Below are positions 12,290 to 21,800 of a stretch of DNA of 64,000 nucleotides, piece by piece. The stretch is from Tausonia pullulans. Lineage: Eukaryota > Basidiomycota > Tremellomycetes > Cystofilobasidiales > Mrakiaceae. The DNA is taken from the NCBI GenBank assembly GCA_951802195.1, contig OX637630.1:434001-498000 (forward strand), given 5' to 3'. Position 1 is the stretch's first letter. Every line of letters begins with the position of its first letter. The notes under the pieces were generated by a model, which was not told the origin of the DNA, did no database searches, and worked only from the letters and a program-made list of their open reading frames with translations. The translations under genes and the position numbers were made by a program.

Positions 12290-12725
12290 TTTTTTTTTTG
12301 TATTTAAGTCATGAGTTATACGTGGAGAACGAGGTAACCCTATGAGAGATAGCGAGTTGTAGCTAGATAGAGGGAGAGCGGACATGACCGAGCGCGAGAA
12401 CGTCGGGCGAGGCGCCGTGGGAAGAGGGTTGGCCGAACCACTGGGGATGATTGGCCGGACGGCGTGATGGGCGCCGTGAGAGGGGGGTTGGTCGAACCAC
12501 CGGGATGGTGGTTGGCCGGAAGAGGGTTGGTCGAACCACTGGGGATGGTTGGCCGGACGGCGTGATGGGCGCCGTGAGAGGGGGGGGGGGTTGGTCGAAC
12601 CACCGGGGATGGTGGTTGGCCGGAAGGGGGTTGGTCGAACCACTGGGGATGGTTGGCCGGACGGCGTGATGGGCGCCGTGAGAGGGGGGGGGGTTGGTCG
12701 AACCACCGGGGATGGTGGTTGCCAC
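12290..12725 (-). mobile_element. Composite element 2: duplicate of composite element 1
   Basis: Ten T residues (12290-12299), then sequence essentially identical to 11788-12220: same tail, same unique stretch, same variant first minisatellite unit (GGGGATGATTGGCCGG), but with about one unit fewer. It ends in GGTGGTTGCCAC at the tail of LINE copy A. The shared variant positions show that it and composite element 1 are copies of one unit. Confidence 0.7.
12420..12725. repeat. ~100-bp minisatellite, block 2
   Basis: About three units of the same minisatellite as 11909-12289, in the same phase. The right end reads ACCGGGGATGGTGGTTGCCAC before the 15-T tail of LINE copy A. The word CACCGGGATGGTGGTTG also occurs in the flank right of the array (36173-36189). 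Confidence 0.85.
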
Positions 12726-12969
12726 TTTTTTTTTTTTTTTGTATTTAAGTCATGAGTTATACGTAGAGAACGAGGTAACCCTATGAGAGATGGTGATTCG
12801 TAGCTAGATAGAGTGAGAGCGAAAATGAAAGTAGGGGTGGAAGGAAAATCAAAGATGGGTCATGGACATAGGCCCATTAGAAAAAGGTAAGATATCAAAA
12901 TGTCCGGCCAATTCAAGCGGTGGCTATGGTCTATAGTCTAGCCATACTTCTCCACCCCTGACCTGCTGT

Positions 12970-15900
12970 TCACCCAGGATCGATGGCGGCACCGAGGGCA
13001 GTACCAGCCATCTGGCCACTGCCAGCCATCCACCTCGTACTCGACTGCCAGAGTGTCCGTCGGATTGTGGACGCGATCTTGCGGATTTCCTCGTCCGTGA
13101 CAGGATCGAGGGCTGGGATCTTGCTGTACCTCCGCCTCCGGACGAATCGCCATGTCCGGGCTACAAAGATGCAGTGGAAGAGGAAGACCGCCCTCGGCGG
13201 CGACGGTGTCGGGCAGACAAGCGTCTGGAGAGAGGGAGGATGGGAGGGGAGTGAAGGCGAGGCACGTGCAGCAGCAGCAGCCGACCAGATAGCGCGCACG
13301 ACGGGACACGGCTCGTCGAAGAGGTGGAAGAAGGACTCAACAGGGGCCGTCAGGCACAGCGCACATCGCTTGGACCTGTTGTGCGGTGTAGCGGTTCCGT
13401 CGGCGAGGAATGGCGCAGCAGTGTGCTTTCCTGGGTGGAGGCTGTACAGCGAGAAACGGTGGGCCAAGTCGACGTCTTCGGGCGACGCTTGGGACACGGC
13501 CTTGAGCAAGCACCACTGACGCTTCCAATCGATCTTGGTAAGCGCCGGGAAGTGGTCCTGCCATCCCTTTGGGATGATGAGGTCGTGGTTGGCTAGAGTC
13601 CGACTGTGTGCGCCGTGGGGCTCACGAGGAACGTTCAGCCGGCCAAGGTTTGTGTGGATAGGGAGGAAACCCAGCCGCAACTGGCTATCTGTACCGAACG
13701 TAGACATCCAGTGGACAGCGTTCCTCCAGCGGTCTTGATTCCAATAGCTCATGTCAAAGCTGATTTCTTCGAACCATGCCCGGAGGTAAGCCTGCCAACG
13801 TGCAGGGAGAGCTCTTCGGAGCCTTGGGATGGCATTCCACCAGACGGCTGGGAAGAACCATTGACCTTCCACTGGGGAAAGAAAAACGCCTAACCAGCTG
13901 AAGTTGGCGGGCCGGGGTCCACTGATGAACTCTCCATCCCTGAAGATGGTGCGAGTCAGCATTCTATAAGCTTCTGGATCGAGGCTCATGGTATGGATGA
14001 TACGCTTGCGAATGCGGATCGATGCGGGTAGCTCCGGTCTGAAGAGTACATCGCCAGCCCACTGGGCGCGCGCTTTGATGAGCCGGAAGCGGAGTGGCGT
14101 GAAGCCGAAGCCGCCGAGGTCTCGAGGGGTTTCTAGGCGTTCCCTGCTGACGTCGTGGTGTTTAGATCGGTAGAGGGACTTGTAGGCCGTTGCCTCGAGG
14201 TCTGTCAGGATATCGTCTGGGCACGGCAGGAAGCGGTCCAGGTAGATGACCTTCGAGTAGATGTACTGGTTGATGACGTTGCATCGCGCAAGGAGAGGGA
14301 GATCGTGCAGCGGGATGCGAGCAAGACGAGCCTTCAGCTTGCCGATGATCTCTCGCCAGTGAGCAGGCCCGTTGACCGTGCGACCGCATGGAACGCCGAG
14401 GAAGTCGAATGAAAGCGTTTGGACACGCCACTCGTGGTACCTCGTAGGCGCATCCGTCCGGCATGACCCTAGAGGATACAGGAGTGACTTCTGGTAGTTC
14501 AGCTTGCTTGCTGCGGCTTTCTCGTACTCTCGGAGGCAGACCGTCGCCTCATCGACCTCCGACCAAGTCCGACACCGGATACTGAGATCGTCTGCAAAGA
14601 GGAGGACCTTCCGCTCATGTAGAGGGGGCGGATTGGCCGGTGGGAGGCGATGGCGGAGCATACATGCCAGCGGCTCCAGGAGGAGGGCGAAGATCGTCGG
14701 TGCCGCGGGATCGCCCTGTCGGACACCAGACCGGATGTCGATGGCTTGGCCCATCCATCCGTTGATCATGAGCCGAGCTGTCTGAGAGGTCATCGTTGAG
14801 GTGATCCACGCTGCGGCGCGTGGGCCGAACCCCATGTGGCTGAGGCAGGGGCCAACGAAGTCGTGCGACACTCTGTCGTATGCCTTCTCAAAGTCGACTT
14901 GGGCGAGGACGCCAGGCAGGAGGTCTTCGTCGTCTATGGCGAGCTGAAGAGAGGAGATGTTACGACCCGAGTCGCGGCCAGGGAGGAAGCCTGTCTGGTC
15001 CCCGTCGATGAGGGTGTCCACAACGGTGAGCAGGCGGCTGTTGATGGCAAGGGAGAAGATGCGCGCGTCAACGTTGATGAGCGAGATCGGACGATAGTTG
15101 GCAATCTGATCGCGATCTCCCTTCTTCTTGAAGATCAGGTGGATATGGGCCTCGCGCTGTGAGGCTGATCGGAGGCCTGTCTCCGGGACGAGGTTCAGTA
15201 GGCTGAGGAGGATCGGTCCGACGACAGCCCATGTGGCCTGGTAGAACTCGACGGGGATCCCGTCACTTCCTGGTGTCTTGTTACGGTTCGATCTGAACGT
15301 AGCCCGCCTGAGCTCGTCCGGTTCGAAGGGTTTCTCGAGGGTCCGACTCTGGGAGTCGTCGAGTGTGTTGGTGACATATTGGAGGGCGTTGGCGTGCTCG
15401 GCAGCTGGCGTCGTCTTGGTCTCATAGAGAGTCGTGTAGAAGGTGTGTGCTGTAGCTAGAATGCTCTCGTTGTTTGCGATGGCTGCGGCTGCTGGGTTGT
15501 CGAGAGGCCGCAGGGCTGCGATAGTGTCGGCCTGGCGGACGATCTTGAGTCGCTGCTTGACGGCATACTCGCTTGTGTTGGCAGGTTCGAGATGGGCTCG
15601 AAGAGCGTGGCCTTGGAGGATCGACCTGTGTGGATCCCCGCCCGACACTCTGCTCATTCGGGCGAGGTGTCTTGAGATGTCTGATGCGTGATCCGCTATC
15701 TGAAGCTTGGTCTCGTCCCAGGCCTCGAAGGGGTCCCTGCTCTCTGTAAGCGCATCGTGGTACCACTCGGGGATATGGAATAGGAAGTATTCGACAAAAC
15801 CGGTAATCTTCAGAAGGTGAGTTCCGATCTTGTACGATCCGGGACCGTGCTGTATTGCACCGGGGAAGGTGAGGCTGAGTGCGATCGGCTTGTGGCTAGA

Positions 15901-16647
15901 GTACAGGTGGCCGGTCGGACGTGGTAGGAAGCGCTGTCGCACGGCTCGGCTAGCGAGTAGAGGCGACAGGTAGAAGCGATCAATGCGGCGATCTGCTCGC
16001 GTGATGCCAGTATAGTTGGTGTATTCGCGCTGAAGCGGGTATAGGGATCGGTATGGGTCAGAAAGGGCAAAGTCCCGGGCCAGCCGGCACATTTCCTCCT
16101 TTCCTGCGTTCTGGGTAAATTGGCTCATCCCGTCGAGGTAGCTGTCCTCCACACAGTTCCAATCCCCGCCCAGAAGGAGAGGAATGTCAGAGTGGGCAGG
16201 TATCTTGCGAGATAGAGTAGAGATGAACTCCTTTGTCGAACGGCCGTTTGTTTGGCTGTCTCGGCAGGGGACGTAGACTGCAGCCAATCTGACGGCTTCG
16301 CCGGCTATGGTGAAGACAGCATCCGTCAGGTTGGTTCGTAAGATGGGGGAGGAGCGGGATATGGATCTGATCCTAGTTGGTGGGGTATCGGGAGGAAGGA
16401 ATCGAGAGGCATGTCGCCAGAGGATGGCAGTCTGGCATCCGACCGTAAAGATCGAGCCGAAGCCCATATCTTCACATTCGGCTGTCCAGGTAGCTACCTG
16501 ATCTGGTGTTGTGCATGCCACTTCTGAGAGAAGGTATATGTCAGCCTTGGATCGTGAATATAGAGAGAGGAGGAGACTGCGGGCGCGATCTCGCGTGAAC
16601 ACCCTCTGGATGTTCGCCGCGACGATCTGGACATCGTTGTACACCAT
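12970..16647 (-). CDS. LINE copy A ORF2: endonuclease-reverse transcriptase
   Basis: 1225-aa polyprotein that nicks target DNA and copies the element RNA there (target-primed reverse transcription). The APE-type endonuclease covers about residues 5-260: Asn12 in AANIQR, Glu42 in LLSEV, GGDWN near 160-164, RIDRF near 221-225 and the terminal His252 in SSHKP. Reverse transcriptase spans about 430-790: KTPGSDGIPVEFY, NYRPISLIN, QVDFEKAYDRV (first catalytic Asp584), GVRQGDPAAPTIFALLL, LLFADDLS (Asp686-687) and FDFLGVPCG. Near 1100 lies a CALC...H...C zinc motif of the zf-RVT type. No RNase H domain is seen. The start ATG overlaps the ORF1 stop as TAATG. Confidence 0.93.
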   Translation of the reverse strand: MVYNDVQIVAANIQRVFTRDRARSLLLSLYSRSKADIYLLSEVACTTPDQVATWTAECEDMGFGSIFTVGCQTAILWRHASRFLPPDTPPTRIRSISRSSPILRTNLTDAVFTIAGEAVRLAAVYVPCRDSQTNGRSTKEFISTLSRKIPAHSDIPLLLGGDWNCVEDSYLDGMSQFTQNAGKEEMCRLARDFALSDPYRSLYPLQREYTNYTGITRADRRIDRFYLSPLLASRAVRQRFLPRPTGHLYSSHKPIALSLTFPGAIQHGPGSYKIGTHLLKITGFVEYFLFHIPEWYHDALTESRDPFEAWDETKLQIADHASDISRHLARMSRVSGGDPHRSILQGHALRAHLEPANTSEYAVKQRLKIVRQADTIAALRPLDNPAAAAIANNESILATAHTFYTTLYETKTTPAAEHANALQYVTNTLDDSQSRTLEKPFEPDELRRATFRSNRNKTPGSDGIPVEFYQATWAVVGPILLSLLNLVPETGLRSASQREAHIHLIFKKKGDRDQIANYRPISLINVDARIFSLAINSRLLTVVDTLIDGDQTGFLPGRDSGRNISSLQLAIDDEDLLPGVLAQVDFEKAYDRVSHDFVGPCLSHMGFGPRAAAWITSTMTSQTARLMINGWMGQAIDIRSGVRQGDPAAPTIFALLLEPLACMLRHRLPPANPPPLHERKVLLFADDLSIRCRTWSEVDEATVCLREYEKAAASKLNYQKSLLYPLGSCRTDAPTRYHEWRVQTLSFDFLGVPCGRTVNGPAHWREIIGKLKARLARIPLHDLPLLARCNVINQYIYSKVIYLDRFLPCPDDILTDLEATAYKSLYRSKHHDVSRERLETPRDLGGFGFTPLRFRLIKARAQWAGDVLFRPELPASIRIRKRIIHTMSLDPEAYRMLTRTIFRDGEFISGPRPANFSWLGVFLSPVEGQWFFPAVWWNAIPRLRRALPARWQAYLRAWFEEISFDMSYWNQDRWRNAVHWMSTFGTDSQLRLGFLPIHTNLGRLNVPREPHGAHSRTLANHDLIIPKGWQDHFPALTKIDWKRQWCLLKAVSQASPEDVDLAHRFSLYSLHPGKHTAAPFLADGTATPHNRSKRCALCLTAPVESFFHLFDEPCPVVRAIWSAAAAARASPSLPSHPPSLQTLVCPTPSPPRAVFLFHCIFVARTWRFVRRRRYSKIPALDPVTDEEIRKIASTIRRTLWQSSTRWMAGSGQMAGTALGAAIDPG

Positions 16648-18551
16648 TATTCTTCCATGTCCTCGGCTTCAGCCAAGGTCACGAGGGTGTGCTCGATGGA
16701 TGCCTGGGAGGACGGCTTGGAGGGGATGAGAGAAGGAGTGGAGGGTGGATTCAGGGGGATTGAAGATGGGGGGGATGGGGATGAGGGAGGGGGAGACGAT
16801 GGTGGCAGGGGAGGTGGAGTGGAAGGTGGATGCTCGTCTTCGACCTGCATCCCGTCTTCCTTCCTCGTCAAATCCTCTTCGTTGTCATCCTCTATGGCGC
16901 TCCGTGTGTGGCTGGGTTGCGAGCCCGCATTGCGCGGTGCTTGCTCTGAGAGGGAGTGGGAGGTGCCGGCGTGGGCAGGGGGTGTGGCCAGCTCTGTCAT
17001 GGCTTCAGTCGGCCTGTTCAGTGACCTCCTTTTGGATTTTTGTACGAGCTGGTATCCATCCAGGTCTGTTCCCGGTCCGGCAGGTCGGTGGGGGGGTCCT
17101 TCGATTGGTGCTCGCGCACTCGCTGGAAGGTTTGCCTTCGGACGACCTGGGCATCGGGCAGATGGGTGAGCGTGCGATCCGCATCCGCCACACTCTGGAG
17201 CGGTGGGACACTTGACACGAGCGTGCTCAAATGAGTGGCAGTAGTAGCAGTATGACGAGGCTGGTCGAGATGGAGAGTTTGTCCCCGTGGCAGGTCGGAC
17301 AGGTTTGAAGATGACATGATGGTTGACCCAGCCGGGTAGCTGTTGAGGGAATGCATTCGCTCTCGGCATCGTCTTGGAGCCAGAAAGGTCGAGCAGAACT
17401 CTAACCCGGCCAGTTGGGACGCCGGGTAAGCGGGCGTAATACTGGCGCTGGAATATGATGACTCTGTCTCCAGAGGCTTCTACTTGTTTGCGAAACTCCT
17501 CCTCCACTCCTTTGCCTTTTTCGAAGTTCACCAGCAGACCTTCCTGCAGGAGCTTGTTTTGGGAATTGTAGCACGCGTGGATCTGAGGTTTCACCCCCCT
17601 CACGTTCAGCGGGAGGGACTGTAGTTGGGTCAGGATGTCTTGAGCATCTTCTTCAGAGTCGACTAGGAGGAGCATTCTGTCTTGAGGGTCCTTGATAGGA
17701 CGGACCAGGAAAGACAGTCGTTCGTCGCACTTGGAGATTGCGAGAGAGATCTCGAAAGGAGTGGTATCTCGAGGGACTGAGATGGCTAGACAGTTCCCGC
17801 GGTCGGTAGCCAAGGCTGGGGCGATTGGGGTATTATCCTGCGGAGGTTGTTGAGCGGTTCCGAAGACGAAAGGGAACTGGGGCTGGGTGCCAGACGAGTC
17901 ACGTTGTCCCGCAGCTGAGTTTGTAGAATGAGCCTGTTTTGCGGCGTTCGCATATGAGCGGCCGATGGCGTTCGGCTGGGATTTCGCGGCGGCGCGAGTG
18001 CGGGTGCCGGCGGAGGTTGCCGGCGCGGGCGACGCGGCGCCGGGGACGAAGAGAGGTTGTTGAGGGAGAGTCTCGCCTGTAGAGCGAGACGGTGTGAGAC
18101 GCGTCACTTCGGACGTTGAGGATAGAGCGGCATTGAGGTCGCGGATGGCTGAGCTCGACCGCGTGACACGGCGAGTTGAGGGGGTTGCAGGGGTCCTGCG
18201 GAGGGGGGAGGGAGAAGAGAGGAGAGCCGAGGGGGTGACATGGGTGGGAGGGTTGGTAGGAGTAGTAGGGTTGGTAAGATTGGTACGATTGGTAGGAGTG
18301 CTGGGGTCGGTAGGATTGGTAGGAGTGCTAGGGTTGCTACGACTGGTTGGATGGGCAGGAGGGGTGGAGGTGGGTTTGTTGACGGGCGTTTGGGGACGTT
18401 CGTCGAGGCGAGAGGGCATATTGGTCGCGTCCTGGACGCTAGGGGTTTCATCGGATCCGCTCTTTCTCTTTGCTGAGGAGGGAGGGTCTGGGGGATCCTT
18501 GGGAGCCTTGAGGGCTTCTTGGAGTCGCTTGGGGGTTGATTCACTAGGCAT
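16647..18551 (-). CDS. LINE copy A ORF1: gag-like RNA-binding protein
   Basis: 634 aa, the likely RNA chaperone/RNP protein of the element. About the first 160 residues are Pro/Ser/Thr-rich with NPTTPTNP-like repeats. The middle (about 250-420) is an ordered region that may be an RNA-binding fold. Two CCHC knuckles follow, both CX2CX4HX4C (about residues 435-448 and 454-467, CYYC... and CGGC...). The tail is acidic and Pro-rich. The start at 18551 lies 56 nt from the element's 5' end. Its stop codon shares a base with the ORF2 start. Confidence 0.9.
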   Translation of the reverse strand: MPSESTPKRLQEALKAPKDPPDPPSSAKRKSGSDETPSVQDATNMPSRLDERPQTPVNKPTSTPPAHPTSRSNPSTPTNPTDPSTPTNRTNLTNPTTPTNPPTHVTPSALLSSPSPLRRTPATPSTRRVTRSSSAIRDLNAALSSTSEVTRLTPSRSTGETLPQQPLFVPGAASPAPATSAGTRTRAAAKSQPNAIGRSYANAAKQAHSTNSAAGQRDSSGTQPQFPFVFGTAQQPPQDNTPIAPALATDRGNCLAISVPRDTTPFEISLAISKCDERLSFLVRPIKDPQDRMLLLVDSEEDAQDILTQLQSLPLNVRGVKPQIHACYNSQNKLLQEGLLVNFEKGKGVEEEFRKQVEASGDRVIIFQRQYYARLPGVPTGRVRVLLDLSGSKTMPRANAFPQQLPGWVNHHVIFKPVRPATGTNSPSRPASSYCYYCHSFEHARVKCPTAPECGGCGSHAHPSARCPGRPKANLPASARAPIEGPPHRPAGPGTDLDGYQLVQKSKRRSLNRPTEAMTELATPPAHAGTSHSLSEQAPRNAGSQPSHTRSAIEDDNEEDLTRKEDGMQVEDEHPPSTPPPLPPSSPPPSSPSPPSSIPLNPPSTPSLIPSKPSSQASIEHTLVTLAEAEDMEE

Positions 18552-18845
18552 AAGGTAGGGTGACCTGGGTTGACCTGGTGGTGGTTGGTCCTGGTGGTGG
18601 TTGCCACTTTTTTTTTGTATTTAAGTCATGAGTTATACGTAGAGAACGAGGTAACCCTATGAGAGATGGTGATTCGTAGCTAGATAGAGTGAGAGCGAAA
18701 ATGAAAGTAGGGGTGGAAGGAAAATCAAAGATGGGTCATGGACATAGGCCCATTAGAAAAAGGTAAGATATCAAAATGTCCGGCCAATTCAAGCGGTGGC
18801 TATGGTCTATAGTCTAGCCATACTTCTCCACCCCTGACCTGCTGT

Positions 18846-21800
18846 TCACCCAGGATCGATGGCGGCACCGAGGGCAGTACCAGCCATCTGGCCACTGCCA
18901 GCCATCCACCTCGTACTCGACTGCCAGAGTGTCCGTCGGATTGTGGACGCGATCTTGCGGATTTCCTCGTCCGTGACAGGATCGAGGGCTGGGATCTTGC
19001 TGTACCTCCGCCTCCGGACGAATCGCCATGTCCGGGCTACAAAGATGCAGTGGAAGAGGAAGACCGCCCTCGGCGGCGACGGTGTCGGGCAGACAAGCGT
19101 CTGGAGAGAGGGAGGATGGGAGGGGAGTGAAGGCGAGGCACGTGCAGCAGCAGCAGCCGACCAGATAGCGCGCACGACGGGACACGGCTCGTCGAAGAGG
19201 TGGAAGAAGGACTCAACAGGGGCCGTCAGGCACAGCGCACATCGCTTGGACCTGTTGTGCGGTGTAGCGGTTCCGTCGGCGAGGAATGGCGCAGCAGTGT
19301 GCTTTCCTGGGTGGAGGCTGTACAGCGAGAAACGGTGGGCCAAGTCGACGTCTTCGGGCGACGCTTGGGACACGGCCTTGAGCAAGCACCACTGACGCTT
19401 CCAATCGATCTTGGTAAGCGCCGGGAAGTGGTCCTGCCATCCCTTTGGGATGATGAGGTCGTGGTTGGCTAGAGTCCGACTGTGTGCGCCGTGGGGCTCA
19501 CGAGGAACGTTCAGCCGGCCAAGGTTTGTGTGGATAGGGAGGAAACCCAGCCGCAACTGGCTATCTGTACCGAACGTAGACATCCAGTGGACAGCGTTCC
19601 TCCAGCGGTCTTGATTCCAATAGCTCATGTCAAAGCTGATTTCTTCGAACCATGCCCGGAGGTAAGCCTGCCAACGTGCAGGGAGAGCTCTTCGGAGCCT
19701 TGGGATGGCATTCCACCAGACGGCTGGGAAGAACCATTGACCTTCCACTGGGGAAAGAAAAACGCCTAACCAGCTGAAGTTGGCGGGCCGGGGTCCACTG
19801 ATGAACTCTCCATCCCTGAAGATGGTGCGAGTCAGCATTCTATAAGCTTCTGGATCGAGGCTCATGGTATGGATGATACGCTTGCGAATGCGGATCGATG
19901 CGGGTAGCTCCGGTCTGAAGAGTACATCGCCAGCCCACTGGGCGCGCGCTTTGATGAGCCGGAAGCGGAGTGGCGTGAAGCCGAAGCCGCCGAGGTCTCG
20001 AGGGGTTTCTAGGCGTTCCCTGCTGACGTCGTGGTGTTTAGATCGGTAGAGGGACTTGTAGGCCGTTGCCTCGAGGTCTGTCAGGATATCGTCTGGGCAC
20101 GGCAGGAAGCGGTCCAGGTAGATGACCTTCGAGTAGATGTACTGGTTGATGACGTTGCATCGCGCAAGGAGAGGGAGATCGTGCAGCGGGATGCGAGCAA
20201 GACGAGCCTTCAGCTTGCCGATGATCTCTCGCCAGTGAGCAGGCCCGTTGACCGTGCGACCGCATGGAACGCCGAGGAAGTCGAATGAAAGCGTTTGGAC
20301 ACGCCACTCGTGGTACCTCGTAGGCGCATCCGTCCGGCATGACCCTAGAGGATACAGGAGTGACTTCTGGTAGTTCAGCTTGCTTGCTGCGGCTTTCTCG
20401 TACTCTCGGAGGCAGACCGTCGCCTCATCGACCTCCGACCAAGTCCGACACCGGATACTGAGATCGTCTGCAAAGAGGAGGACCTTCCGCTCATGTAGAG
20501 GGGGCGGATTGGCCGGTGGGAGGCGATGGCGGAGCATACATGCCAGCGGCTCCAGGAGGAGGGCGAAGATCGTCGGTGCCGCGGGATCGCCCTGTCGGAC
20601 ACCAGACCGGATGTCGATGGCTTGGCCCATCCATCCGTTGATCATGAGCCGAGCTGTCTGAGAGGTCATCGTTGAGGTGATCCACGCTGCGGCGCGTGGG
20701 CCGAACCCCATGTGGCTGAGGCAGGGGCCAACGAAGTCGTGCGACACTCTGTCGTATGCCTTCTCAAAGTCGACTTGGGCGAGGACGCCAGGCAGGAGGT
20801 CTTCGTCGTCTATGGCGAGCTGAAGAGAGGAGATGTTACGACCCGAGTCGCGGCCAGGGAGGAAGCCTGTCTGGTCCCCGTCGATGAGGGTGTCCACAAC
20901 GGTGAGCAGGCGGCTGTTGATGGCAAGGGAGAAGATGCGCGCGTCAACGTTGATGAGCGAGATCGGACGATAGTTGGCAATCTGATCGCGATCTCCCTTC
21001 TTCTTGAAGATCAGGTGGATATGGGCCTCGCGCTGTGAGGCTGATCGGAGGCCTGTCTCCGGGACGAGGTTCAGTAGGCTGAGGAGGATCGGTCCGACGA
21101 CAGCCCATGTGGCCTGGTAGAACTCGACGGGGATCCCGTCACTTCCTGGTGTCTTGTTACGGTTCGATCTGAACGTAGCCCGCCTGAGCTCGTCCGGTTC
21201 GAAGGGTTTCTCGAGGGTCCGACTCTGGGAGTCGTCGAGTGTGTTGGTGACATATTGGAGGGCGTTGGCGTGCTCGGCAGCTGGCGTCGTCTTGGTCTCA
21301 TAGAGAGTCGTGTAGAAGGTGTGTGCTGTAGCTAGAATGCTCTCGTTGTTTGCGATGGCTGCGGCTGCTGGGTTGTCGAGAGGCCGCAGGGCTGCGATAG
21401 TGTCGGCCTGGCGGACGATCTTGAGTCGCTGCTTGACGGCATACTCGCTTGTGTTGGCAGGTTCGAGATGGGCTCGAAGAGCGTGGCCTTGGAGGATCGA
21501 CCTGTGTGGATCCCCGCCCGACACTCTGCTCATTCGGGCGAGGTGTCTTGAGATGTCTGATGCGTGATCCGCTATCTGAAGCTTGGTCTCGTCCCAGGCC
21601 TCGAAGGGGTCCCTGCTCTCTGTAAGCGCATCGTGGTACCACTCGGGGATATGGAATAGGAAGTATTCGACAAAACCGGTAATCTTCAGAAGGTGAGTTC
21701 CGATCTTGTACGATCCGGGACCGTGCTGTATTGCACCGGGGAAGGTGAGGCTGAGTGCGATCGGCTTGTGGCTAGAGTACAGGTGGCCGGTCGGACGTGG

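Larger units (their letters stand above)
12726..18607 (-). mobile_element. Full-length LINE, copy A
   Basis: Non-LTR retrotransposon of about 5.88 kb in minus orientation. A 56-nt 5' UTR (18552-18607) carries GGTGG repeats on the plus strand. ORF1 and ORF2 overlap by one base. A 229-nt 3' UTR (12741-12969) ends in a 15-A tail (12726-12740). Its 5' end touches the tail of copy B with no spacer. Domain order and the fungal setting suggest an L1-like lineage (Tad, Deceiver or Inkcap type), without RNase H. Both ORFs are open, so it looks whole. Confidence 0.92.

Noticed and set aside
11724-12725. Long Pro/Arg-rich open frames on both strands (up to 292 codons) across the minisatellite
   Set aside because: Frames stay open because the repeat unit has no stops in several frames on either strand; the repetitive VRPT/PPL peptide is a by-product of the satellite and the LINE tail.
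12983-15162. Plus-strand frames opposite LINE ORF2 (and their repeats in the other copies)
   Set aside because: They are antisense shadows of the reverse transcriptase frame and recur only because the element is repeated.
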